Positions 1 through 6,156 of a DNA stretch of 12,399 nt are shown here, piece after piece. Positions within the stretch are counted from its first letter, which is position 1. Each line of letters opens with the position of its first letter. The stretch lies in contig JAISII010000106.1 of the NCBI GenBank assembly GCA_031262125.1, forward strand, positions 1 through 12,399, in the 5' to 3' direction. The notes below the pieces were generated by a model. That model was not told the origin of the DNA. It did no database searches and saw only the letters and a program-made list of their open reading frames with translations. The DNA comes from Oscillospiraceae bacterium (GTDB taxonomy: Bacteria; Bacillota; Clostridia; Oscillospirales; Acutalibacteraceae). Both the position numbers and the translations under genes were made by a program.

Positions 1-57
1 AATAAAACCAACCCCTCTCGTTTTGCCGTTTTTGGCAGCGTGAGGGGTTGGGTTTAT
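1..57 (+). terminator. Rho-independent terminator, copy 1 of a repeated hairpin
   Basis: CCAACCCCTC at 8-17 pairs with GAGGGGTTGG at 42-51. An inner GCC/GGC hairpin lies in the loop, and GTTTATT follows. It probably ends a + strand gene to the left of the window. The same element recurs at 5207-5263 with only three differences (positions 7, 41 and 56). Confidence 0.8.
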
Positions 58-82
58 TGTGGAGAGAACTCATTCAACCTAC

Positions 83-99
83 TTGTGCAAATTGCACAA
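83..99. promoter_or_regulatory. 17-bp palindromic operator candidate (copy 1)
   Basis: TTGTGCAAATTGCACAA is a perfect inverted repeat of 8-bp arms around one base. A copy differing at one central base lies at 1164-1180. In both copies the centre is 64 bp upstream of the first base of the -10 box, or roughly -76 from the expected transcription start. That placement would suit an upstream activator site better than a blocking operator. The cognate regulator is not identifiable; no regulator gene lies beside it. Confidence 0.6.
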
Positions 100-131
100 A
101 AACTTAGTTAAAATTTGTACACTATTACGGG

Positions 132-160
132 TTGTGTTTTTAACTTTTAAGTTATATAAT
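132..160 (+). promoter_or_regulatory. Sigma-A-type promoter for the first dockerin gene
   Basis: TTGTGT at 132-137 and TATAAT at 155-160 are separated by 17 bp. The -35 box is weak, which fits dependence on the upstream palindrome. The equivalent boxes in the second cassette (TTGTAA, TATAAT) have the same spacing. The resulting leader is about 45 nt and has no obvious riboswitch-sized structure. Confidence 0.65.
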
Positions 161-211
161 TTAAATAGGAAGATAATTCCACTAACTAAAATCAGAAAGA
201 AGGTCTTACAA

Positions 212-985
212 ATGAAAAATACATACAAAAAAACAATAGCCATAATTTTGGCAATGATTGTTTTGGCGGCGGCAATGCCGATTTTTACGGCGAGTGCTGC
301 ACCAAACACAATGGAGTACCCCGTGCCGAGTTATGTAGAAAACCCCAGTGAAGTGATTTTTGAAATTGACAACTTGCACTATGCAAAAATAGGCGATGTA
401 AATTTTGACGGCAAGGTTACGATAGAAGATGCCACCCTAATGCAAAAATACCTTGCAAAGATGATTGAGTTTGACGCTTATCAATTGTGTGCTGCAAACA
501 TTTTAAAAACGAGAGAAGGTGTAAGCGTTGGGGCTGTAACGGCTCTGCAAAAGCACCTTGCACAAATTGACAATGAGGGGTTTATTGGGGAGTTAGTTGA
601 GCTGCCATGGGGGTATAATCTTTTTTTGAAAGAAGTCGCTGAAACTATGGAAAATACGGGTATTGTAGGCTATGCCGATGACTGTATTATTGTAACAATG
701 AAGCATTCGGTTAGCGAACCGAATAAACCATGGACTGTTGAGGATTTCCCTGAAATTGCAACTCAAATTGAAAGCATTAGGGATTTGGATTATTTTGAAG
801 ATTTCAAGGGAAAAGATTATTATGAATATGTTCGTTGGGATATATTTACTCAACAACTAAAGATAACATTAAAAGAAAAAGGCAAAGACAAAGTTTTAGA
901 GGCTATAGAAAAGCTAAACGGCAGAGTATCATACGATGTAAAAAATGCTTTTCCCAATTATAAATTGATAGCATATCCGGATTGA
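212..985 (+). CDS. Secreted dockerin protein with a subtilase-propeptide-like C-terminal domain
   Basis: This 257-aa protein begins with a signal peptide (about 1-29, ending TASA) and is therefore exported. A type I dockerin follows (about 60-119). Its first calcium loop is canonical (D62, N64, D66, D73). Its second has lost all four side-chain ligand positions (I97, K99, R101, A108) but keeps the helix ALQKHLAQI. Residues about 154-256 resemble the propeptide of the subtilase encoded downstream (its residues 55-151): TVEDFPEI versus TEDYFSEI, FTQQLKITL versus FNQVLELTL, NAFPNY versus NAEPKY. No protease domain follows, so it looks like a stand-alone I9-type inhibitor or folding assistant displayed through the dockerin; that role is inference. 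The start at 212 is preferred because AAGAAGG lies 8 nt upstream and the signal peptide begins there. The frame stays open upstream to an ATG at 59, but that would bury the promoter and signal peptide. Confidence 0.85.
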   Translation: MKNTYKKTIAIILAMIVLAAAMPIFTASAAPNTMEYPVPSYVENPSEVIFEIDNLHYAKIGDVNFDGKVTIEDATLMQKYLAKMIEFDAYQLCAANILKTREGVSVGAVTALQKHLAQIDNEGFIGELVELPWGYNLFLKEVAETMENTGIVGYADDCIIVTMKHSVSEPNKPWTVEDFPEIATQIESIRDLDYFEDFKGKDYYEYVRWDIFTQQLKITLKEKGKDKVLEAIEKLNGRVSYDVKNAFPNYKLIAYPD

Positions 986-1022
986 TAAAACAAAAAATAT
1001 GATTTTTAGGAGGAAGTTAAAA

Positions 1023-1142
1023 ATGTTAAAGAAGTTTATGGCAATATTATTAATAATAGTTTTACTTGGTTTTCCACTATCGGCAAATGCGGTTGTTGTA
1101 ACAGCTCCTACGCTGGGTGCGATGGGAGAGGTATTGCTTTGA
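1023..1142 (+). CDS. Small secreted peptide or truncated secreted-protein remnant
   Basis: This 39-codon ORF has an excellent ribosome binding site (AGGAGG at 1008-1013, 9 nt from ATG). Its N-terminus is a textbook signal peptide: MLKK, a hydrophobic core, then cleavage likely after SANA at residue 23. The mature part would be only 16 residues (VVVTAPTLGAMGEVLL), with no recognised motif. It lies 37 nt after the first dockerin gene and probably shares its transcript. The stop falls about 11 bp before the second cassette begins, so it may be a gene cut short when that cassette was inserted or duplicated. The alternative is a genuine tiny exported peptide. Function unknown. Confidence 0.45.
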   Translation: MLKKFMAILLIIVLLGFPLSANAVVVTAPTLGAMGEVLL

Positions 1143-1163
1143 TAATAAACCCCTTCAACCTAC

Positions 1164-1180
1164 TTGTGCAAAATGCACAA
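1164..1180. promoter_or_regulatory. 17-bp palindromic operator candidate (copy 2)
   Basis: TTGTGCAAAATGCACAA has 7-bp inverted arms around AAA and matches 83-99 at 16 of 17 bases. Its distance to the -10 box is identical to that in copy 1, so both dockerin genes would answer to the same regulator. Confidence 0.6.
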
Positions 1181-1212
1181 AAAATTAGTTAAAATTTGTA
1201 CACCATAGCGGC

Positions 1213-1241
1213 TTGTAAATCTAACATTATAGTTATATAAT
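1213..1241 (+). promoter_or_regulatory. Sigma-A-type promoter for the second dockerin gene and the protease
   Basis: TTGTAA at 1213-1218 and TATAAT at 1236-1241 have a 17-bp spacer. The -35 box is closer to consensus than in copy 1. The protease gene starts 31 nt after the next gene ends, with no visible promoter between them, so this promoter probably drives both. Confidence 0.65.
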
Positions 1242-1293
1242 TTAAATAGGAAGATAATTCCACACACTAAAATCAGAAAGAAGGTTTTTACAA

Positions 1294-1998
1294 ATGAAAA
1301 ATACATACAAAAAAACAATAGCCATAATTTTAGCAATGGTTGTTTTTGCGGCGGCAATGCCGGTTTTTACGGCGAGTGCTGATGATACCGACCCAACCGA
1401 CAGCTATTACCTGTACGGCGATGCGAATTTGGACGGCGAAGTTACAATTGATGATGTAACGTATATACAAAAGTATCTTGCAAAAATCCGGTCGGGCGGC
1501 TTTAGGTTTGATTCTTTTAATAAAATCGTTTCGGATGTTGACCGAGACGAAAAGGTATCAATTTCAGATGTAACTGAAATTCAAAAATATCTTGCAAATA
1601 TAGACACAGGGGATGCCAAAGTGAATGTGCCTGCGGTAAATGATAATTATAAAAAGCTGAGTGATGAGAAGCATGCAGAAATTGAAGCGGCATATTTTGA
1701 TTACAGAAATAACACCAGCGGATATTTTAATATGCTTAAGTATTATGGTTGCTTTGGAGGGGCAGAAATTTTTGTTCCTTATATGTCCGATGAACCTGAT
1801 CCGGAGTATTTTCAAATATTAGAGATGGTGTTAGAGTTTGAATTGGGTGATTATTATTTTTGGCATGGCAGCGTTTCATATCATCCTTATGCTTATAAAG
1901 ATGGAGAAGTTCTGAAAATAGAAGATGCTTATACTGCCGAGTGGTTTAGCGATGAAGACGTGAGGAAATTTTATAATAGTTTTTATAACATATTATAA
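1294..1998 (+). CDS. Secreted dockerin protein with an unrecognised C-terminal domain
   Basis: This 234-aa protein has a signal peptide (1-29), then a complete type I dockerin with two canonical calcium loops: D43/N45/D47/D54 followed by helix YIQKYLAKI, and D81/D83/D85/D92 followed by EIQKYLANI. The helix motif is repeated almost exactly. Dockerins bind cohesin modules on scaffoldins or anchoring proteins outside the cell. Residues about 115-234 form a separate domain rich in aromatic and acidic residues, with YYGCFGGAEIF, a later AYKDGEVLKIEDAY and a closing helix. It resembles small domains I have seen in Clostridia secreted proteins, but I cannot name a family. The start follows AGAAGG 9 nt upstream and matches the first gene. 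It is co-transcribed with the protease, so a role in substrate recognition or in modulating the protease is possible but unproven. Confidence 0.88.
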   Translation: MKNTYKKTIAIILAMVVFAAAMPVFTASADDTDPTDSYYLYGDANLDGEVTIDDVTYIQKYLAKIRSGGFRFDSFNKIVSDVDRDEKVSISDVTEIQKYLANIDTGDAKVNVPAVNDNYKKLSDEKHAEIEAAYFDYRNNTSGYFNMLKYYGCFGGAEIFVPYMSDEPDPEYFQILEMVLEFELGDYYFWHGSVSYHPYAYKDGEVLKIEDAYTAEWFSDEDVRKFYNSFYNIL

Positions 1999-2029
1999 TC
2001 AGTTATATTAAGGAAGGAAAAACAAAACA

Positions 2030-5000
2030 ATGAAAAGGACTTTATCAATTTTATTAATTGTAATGCTGGTTGTTACCTCGTTTGCAAGCTTAACTGTTTT
2101 TGCAGATGAAACGCAAGTGAATCCAACGCCGACTAATGTAGTTGATACCGATGACGTCAGCATAGGTTACACCCCTACTATTGATGACAATTTTGAAGAT
2201 AACAAAATTATGGTTATTCTGTATAAGGCTTATAGCGAGCTTAACAGAGAGTTTACCGAAGATTATTTCAGCGAAATTGAATTAGTTAGTATAGTAGATA
2301 CTTTCCGAATTGAAAATGACCCGGAGAATAACCCGCTGGTAGATAGAGAAAACTTTAACCAAGTGTTAGAGTTGACTTTGCCTATCCACAGTAAAGCAAA
2401 TGTGCTTGAAAAATGTGCTATTCTAAAACAACGTGAAGATGTTTTAAATGCAGAGCCAAAGTATATTTATGAAGATGTAACTGAGAGCATCCCAAACGAT
2501 GCCTATTATGATGACCAATGGGGTTTTGCATCTGACAAATGCAAAGTTGAAGATGCTTGGGATGTTGAGGGTGTGGGAGAAAACTCTGTTACCGTTGGCG
2601 TGAGAGAGGGTGGTAAAATTGCAAATCATCCCGATTTGGGTGCTAACCTTGTTTCGGAACAGGTTAATGTTCAAGCTAATGGAACGGTAAGGGAATCAAA
2701 TAGTTCGGTGTCAGATCATAAAACTTTTTGTGCAGGCATAATAGCAGCAGTTCCTGATAATAACATAGGAATTGCAGGGGTTGCCAATAGTCCTGAACAT
2801 CCAAATACTGTAAAGGTAAAAGGCATAGAAGGTGTTTTTACACGAGTATTTCAGTATGCAGCGAACATAGGGGTTTCTATTATTAGTATTAGTACTTTTG
2901 AAGGTGGGTATGACGAAAATGGTGTCGCAGTTTACTTTCCACCTAATGATGCGTATCGTCAAAGTATTGATTCATATAATGGTTTAGTAGTTTGTTCTGC
3001 AGGTAATCAGAATAGAGATAATGACAATGGTGAAGATGGTGGGTACCAGCATTTTCCATCATCATATGAATGTGATAATATTATCGCAGTTGCAGCAACA
3101 AATAACACAGGCACTGATTTAGCCGGTTTTTCAAATTATGGGCATACCTCTGTAGATATTGCGGCACCGGGTTCAAGTATTGTTTCTACGGGTTACGCTG
3201 TAATTAATAATGAACCATCTTTCACTTATGGCACTGCAAATGGTACTTCTGCCGCCGCCCCGTTTGTCGCCGGAGTAGCAGCACTTATAAAAAGTAAATA
3301 CCCTGATATGACACCCGAAGCCATAAAAGCAAGAATACTTAATTTTGACACAAATTTAGCAACACTAAATGATAAAGTTGTGAGCGAAGGTATGGTTGAT
3401 GCAGAGAATGCTGTTGAAGACCACCCAATAACCGTACAGTACAACGCAAACGGCGGCAGCGGCACAGTTGCGAACACTGTTGTTGACTATGGAATGCCTA
3501 TAGCGTTAAGCGAAGATGCTTTTACAAAAGACGGTTATTACATTAACGGCTGGCAAGTGCAGGACGAAGACGGCAAATGGCTGTACCCCAGCGGTTGGTA
3601 CACAGCAGGCTTGCAACCAACGGGCGAAGAAAAAACTATTGTGGAAAACAACTCGGAGGCGGTTGTAATACCCACTGCCCAAGCGGCAACACTAACATTT
3701 TATGCAAATTGGGTTTTCCGTCCGTTCCAAATGTCGCCAAACGAAGATATAACTGACGGAGACTATTACATAAAAAATGTACGCAGCGGCAAATATTTAG
3801 AAGTTCCTAACTCTGCTACAACAAATAATACACAGTTAAAACAACAAGCTTTTACCGGCAACTTAAACCAGCAGTGGCAAATTAAAGGGTACTCGGGTGG
3901 TTTTGTTACATTAAATCCGGTGCATTGGCTATACTCATCTGTAGTTGTGAGCGGAGGTGGGCAAGTTAACCAGACACCGGCAGTTGTTTCTGCCTCGGAC
4001 GACGACAACGACAGGTTTAAATTTTATCCGATTCCAAGTAGTGGAGAGCAAAAATACGTTATAGCAACAGGAACCACTAATTACGAAAAAACACTGGTTG
4101 TTCAAGATGCTTCGCTTGCTGATGGTGCAAATGTATTTCAATACGATTATGAAAATCCTAACACCGATAACGATGAATGGGTTTTGGAACGTGTTCAAAG
4201 AATTTCTGCCGGACGTTATCGAATAAAAAACTATAATAGTAATAAATATCTTGGTTTAGAAGACGGAAGCACAGAGGAAGCAACCCGAGTTGTTCAGCAG
4301 GAGTATACGGGCGACGATTCACAGGTGTGGAACATTTCAAGCGGAGGCGGTACAATTAGACCGGTTCTAAACAGTAACATAAGATTTGCAACTATTGACT
4401 ATTATGATGGGAACGATATTTCTATAGGTCTTTTTGAGCAATCGTGGAATTCTATTTGGAGAATTTATGCTAATGATGCAGCCGGAACAACTTACAGGAT
4501 TATGGCAATGGATTACCATTATACTGCTTATGGTATTGAAATGCTTAATTCATCAACAGCGAACGGCACACCGGCAGTATTAAGAACTTTTAATAATACA
4601 GATAATGCTTATTGGGTTTTAGAACCGGTGGTAGACTACACCCTGCAATACAACCCCGGTGCAGCGGCAGAAGTAGTTGATGATGAAGATGAAATTGAAC
4701 CGCAAGAAGCGAGTTACGGCACGCCGACCGACATTACAGGTGAACAATATGTTCTGCCATATTATGTGTTTGCAGGGTGGACGGCACAGCGGGAGTCGGA
4801 TGATAAGTACTATTATGTAGATACCGAAAGCACCGCAGGCGGTTGGTATACCGAAGACGCTCAACCGGCAGGTTACATAAAGAAAGTTTTCCTCAAAAAC
4901 GAAACGGTTGAAAACCTTACTTTGGTTGACGGCGACACAATAAACTTTACGGCACAGTATTTGCCCGGCATAATGGGCGATGCCAATTTAGATTTTGACC

Positions 5001-5179
5001 TGTCTGTTTCGGATGCAACTGAGATACAAATGCACCTTGCATATATGCTTCAAATTAGCGAAGAAGGAATGTATTTAGCCGATGTTAACTTTAACGGTAG
5101 AATTGATATTGATGATGCAACTACTATACAAAAGATACTTTCCGGAATGATAGCAGGCATAGATAACCCTGCACTATAA
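2030..5179 (+). CDS. Dockerin-bearing subtilisin-like (S8) serine protease with ricin-type lectin domains
   Basis: 1049 aa. Order: signal peptide (1-25, ends VFADE), propeptide (about 55-151), S8 catalytic domain (about 158-460), InlB-type repeat (about 466-562, QYNANGG...FYANW), two ricin-type beta-trefoils (about 574-722 and 725-867, with QQWQI, DEWVLE, QVWNI, SIWRIY, YWVLEP), a second InlB-like repeat (about 868-978) and a type I dockerin (about 983-1042). Catalytic His230 (DHKTFCAG), oxyanion Asn326 (SAGN) and Ser407 (GTSAAAP) are present. The catalytic Asp position, seven residues before HPDL, is Glu193 (VREGG where DTG or DSG is usual), and the HGTH box reads HKTF. Activity is therefore uncertain. 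The lectin modules suggest glycan or glycoprotein targeting; the dockerin suggests cell-surface or cellulosome-like assembly. Ribosome binding site AAGGAAGG at 2010-2017. Last gene before the terminator at 5207. Confidence 0.93.
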   Translation: MKRTLSILLIVMLVVTSFASLTVFADETQVNPTPTNVVDTDDVSIGYTPTIDDNFEDNKIMVILYKAYSELNREFTEDYFSEIELVSIVDTFRIENDPENNPLVDRENFNQVLELTLPIHSKANVLEKCAILKQREDVLNAEPKYIYEDVTESIPNDAYYDDQWGFASDKCKVEDAWDVEGVGENSVTVGVREGGKIANHPDLGANLVSEQVNVQANGTVRESNSSVSDHKTFCAGIIAAVPDNNIGIAGVANSPEHPNTVKVKGIEGVFTRVFQYAANIGVSIISISTFEGGYDENGVAVYFPPNDAYRQSIDSYNGLVVCSAGNQNRDNDNGEDGGYQHFPSSYECDNIIAVAATNNTGTDLAGFSNYGHTSVDIAAPGSSIVSTGYAVINNEPSFTYGTANGTSAAAPFVAGVAALIKSKYPDMTPEAIKARILNFDTNLATLNDKVVSEGMVDAENAVEDHPITVQYNANGGSGTVANTVVDYGMPIALSEDAFTKDGYYINGWQVQDEDGKWLYPSGWYTAGLQPTGEEKTIVENNSEAVVIPTAQAATLTFYANWVFRPFQMSPNEDITDGDYYIKNVRSGKYLEVPNSATTNNTQLKQQAFTGNLNQQWQIKGYSGGFVTLNPVHWLYSSVVVSGGGQVNQTPAVVSASDDDNDRFKFYPIPSSGEQKYVIATGTTNYEKTLVVQDASLADGANVFQYDYENPNTDNDEWVLERVQRISAGRYRIKNYNSNKYLGLEDGSTEEATRVVQQEYTGDDSQVWNISSGGGTIRPVLNSNIRFATIDYYDGNDISIGLFEQSWNSIWRIYANDAAGTTYRIMAMDYHYTAYGIEMLNSSTANGTPAVLRTFNNTDNAYWVLEPVVDYTLQYNPGAAAEVVDDEDEIEPQEASYGTPTDITGEQYVLPYYVFAGWTAQRESDDKYYYVDTESTAGGWYTEDAQPAGYIKKVFLKNETVENLTLVDGDTINFTAQYLPGIMGDANLDFDLSVSDATEIQMHLAYMLQISEEGMYLADVNFNGRIDIDDATTIQKILSGMIAGIDNPAL

Positions 5180-5206
5180 ATAAAAAGCAAAGTAAAACCT
5201 TCTTTA

Positions 5207-5263
5207 AATAAACCCAACCCCTCTCGTTTTGCCGTTTTTGGCAGCGGGAGGGGTTGGGTTTTT
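5207..5263 (+). terminator. Rho-independent terminator, copy 2 of the repeated hairpin
   Basis: A 13-bp stem is formed by 5211-5223 (AACCCAACCCCTC) and 5248-5260 (GAGGGGTTGGGTT), with an inner GCC/GGC hairpin at 5231-5242 and a T run after it. It ends the dockerin block 27 nt after the protease stop. Near-identity with 1-57, loop included, goes beyond what terminator function requires. Confidence 0.9.
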
Positions 5264-5335
5264 GCAGAGATAATTGCATTTTTGGCGGGGAATCTTCTGT
5301 AGCAAGGGCAAACTTAGTGCCCTGCAAACTGACGG

Positions 5336-5527
5336 TTAACCCAAATTTTGCGAACGGCTGAAATCTTGGCAGTCCACAGCCTCGCTGTGCGTGGGTTCTT
5401 GCTCGTGCGTGCCTATGGTAACCGAGTTAAGACTGCAATAGTTTTGTGTGCCGCAGTGGTATTTGCAGCAATCTACGCTGCAGCGAATAGAAGGGTTAGA
5501 GGGCTTTTGATTATTGTAATTATCCAT
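5336..5527 (-). CDS. DUF1540 domain protein (small, Cys-rich)
   Basis: This 63-aa protein has the Cys pattern I associate with DUF1540: C16, C20, C21, C25, C31 and C53, in NPSIRCSVDCCKYHCG, a central NYCSLNSVTIGTHEQ and a terminal VDCQDF. It has no signal peptide or membrane segment. The cysteine spacing suggests metal binding, but the family function is not established to my knowledge. ATG at 5527-5525 has AAGGTGG about 9 nt upstream on the minus strand. It is monocistronic and convergent with the protease. A possible GGGCA/TGCCC hairpin at 5304-5322 lies downstream but lacks a T tract. The opposite-strand ORF at 5348-5536 is a shadow. Confidence 0.8.
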   Translation of the reverse strand: MDNYNNQKPSNPSIRCSVDCCKYHCGTQNYCSLNSVTIGTHEQEPTHSEAVDCQDFSRSQNLG

Positions 5528-5627
5528 TTTGTGTAACCACCTTATTAAAATAATTTTACTTTTGCAAATTTAGTATTTTCGCATAAAAATAAATTATTCT
5601 TCACCAAACAAATTTCCGGTAATAATA

Positions 5628-5633
5628 TATAAT
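5628..5633 (+). promoter_or_regulatory. Possible -10 box for the small membrane-protein gene
   Basis: TATAAT lies in the AT-rich 189-bp divergent gap (5528-5716) between the DUF1540 gene and the next gene. No convincing -35 box precedes it; CAAACA at 5605-5610 is poor. The gap otherwise holds only a short GTGCC/GGCAC inverted repeat at 5645-5679, in the would-be leader. Confidence 0.35.
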
Positions 5634-5716
5634 AATTGCGGTATGTGCCAAGAGCAAAATTTTACATAATTAGCGGCACGTGCGTAAAAATTATTTTTTG
5701 GCAGGTGAACTATAAA

Positions 5717-6064
5717 ATGTTGTCTTTGTATATTTCTTTAGTCTTGCTGATTGTGCTGGCAATAATTGGGCTTTCTGAGCTTTTGCTTAAGCTGCAATCA
5801 GCAATAACTGCAAACGAAAATGCCCCGCAAAGCTTGCTTGTTGTGCCAATTTGCGGCACAAAAGAAAACATAGAGCAAATACTACGCCACACGGTTGCAC
5901 AGTACCAAAGTGCGTTTGCAAAAAAACAACGCCCACGCATAATTTGCGTAAATTGCGGTGCCGATGCTGACACATTGCGGGTGATTGAACGGTTTTGTTT
6001 GCAGTCGTCGCAAATCGAGCTGATTGATAAATCTCAGCTAAGCAGCCTTTTAAGCACTGCGTAA
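5717..6064 (+). CDS. Small membrane-anchored protein of unknown function
   Basis: This 115-aa protein starts with one hydrophobic helix (about 3-26, LYISLVLLIVLAIIGLSELL) that is likely a membrane anchor. A compact soluble domain follows (about 38-115) with alternating strands and helices: LLVVPICG, ENIEQILRHTVAQY, RIICVNCGADADTLRVIERF and IELIDKSQL. The strand-helix-strand pattern suggests a small alpha/beta domain, but I recognise no family or catalytic motif. ATG at 5717 is chosen because AGGTGA lies about 8 nt upstream. The frame is open from an ATG at 5636, but that extension is charged, lacks a ribosome binding site and precedes the hydrophobic helix. The gene is followed by a terminator. 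Confidence 0.7.
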   Translation: MLSLYISLVLLIVLAIIGLSELLLKLQSAITANENAPQSLLVVPICGTKENIEQILRHTVAQYQSAFAKKQRPRIICVNCGADADTLRVIERFCLQSSQIELIDKSQLSSLLSTA

Positions 6065-6104
6065 AAACGTAAAAGTTATGTTTATTTTTACATAGCCGAC
6101 AGCA

Positions 6105-6145
6105 AACCCCTCCGAGGATTTTAATTTCTCAGAGGGGTTATTGTT
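6105..6145 (+). terminator. Rho-independent terminator, possibly bidirectional
   Basis: AACCCCTC (6105-6112) plus GAG (6114-6116) pairs with CTC (6128-6130) plus GAGGGGTT (6132-6139), with one mismatch in the stem. TATTGTTTGTTT follows. It ends the 115-aa protein gene 40 nt after its stop. On the minus strand the tail is only GGGGTTTGC, so termination of the opposing operon here would be weaker. Confidence 0.8.
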
Positions 6146-6156
6146 TGTTTGCAAAC

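Larger units (their letters stand above)
73..298 (+). repeat. Duplicated promoter/leader/signal-peptide cassette, copy 1
   Basis: This stretch matches 1154-1380 nearly throughout: a palindrome, an A/T-rich segment, a -10 box, the leader with its ribosome binding site and the first 29 codons of the gene. The offset is 1081 up to the leader and then 1082 because of a single-base insertion before the start codon. Similarity stops just after the signal peptide codons, where the two genes carry different payloads. The most divergent part is the stretch around the -35 box, yet its length is conserved, which suggests that spacing matters. Confidence 0.9.
1154..1380 (+). repeat. Duplicated promoter/leader/signal-peptide cassette, copy 2
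   Basis: Second copy of the element at 73-298. The encoded 29-residue signal peptides differ at only three positions (I16V, L18F, I24V). Noncoding and coding parts are both well preserved, which points to a fairly recent duplication or to recombination that keeps the copies alike. Confidence 0.9.

Noticed and set aside
59..211. N-terminal extension of the first dockerin gene to an ATG at position 59
   Set aside because: It would cover the palindrome, promoter and leader that are conserved in the second cassette, place 51 residues before a clear signal peptide, and has no ribosome binding site.
1..5263. Transposon or composite mobile element bounded by the terminator repeats
   Set aside because: No transposase, integrase, terminal inverted repeats or target-site duplication is visible; the repeats are direct and terminator-like.
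5304..5322. GGGCA/TGCCC hairpin as terminator of the DUF1540 gene
   Set aside because: The stem is short and no T run follows on the minus strand, so it was not listed as a feature.
5124..5327. 67-aa minus-strand ORF across the protease end and terminator
   Set aside because: It runs through the terminator hairpin and the dockerin codons of the protease; no ribosome binding site or family resemblance.
5348..5536. 62-aa plus-strand ORF opposite the DUF1540 gene
   Set aside because: It has no ribosome binding site, and the minus strand encodes a recognisable Cys-rich domain with a good start.
5710..5975. Minus-strand ORFs opposite the 115-aa membrane protein
   Set aside because: The plus-strand frame has the ribosome binding site, membrane helix and terminator; the reverse frames look like shadows.
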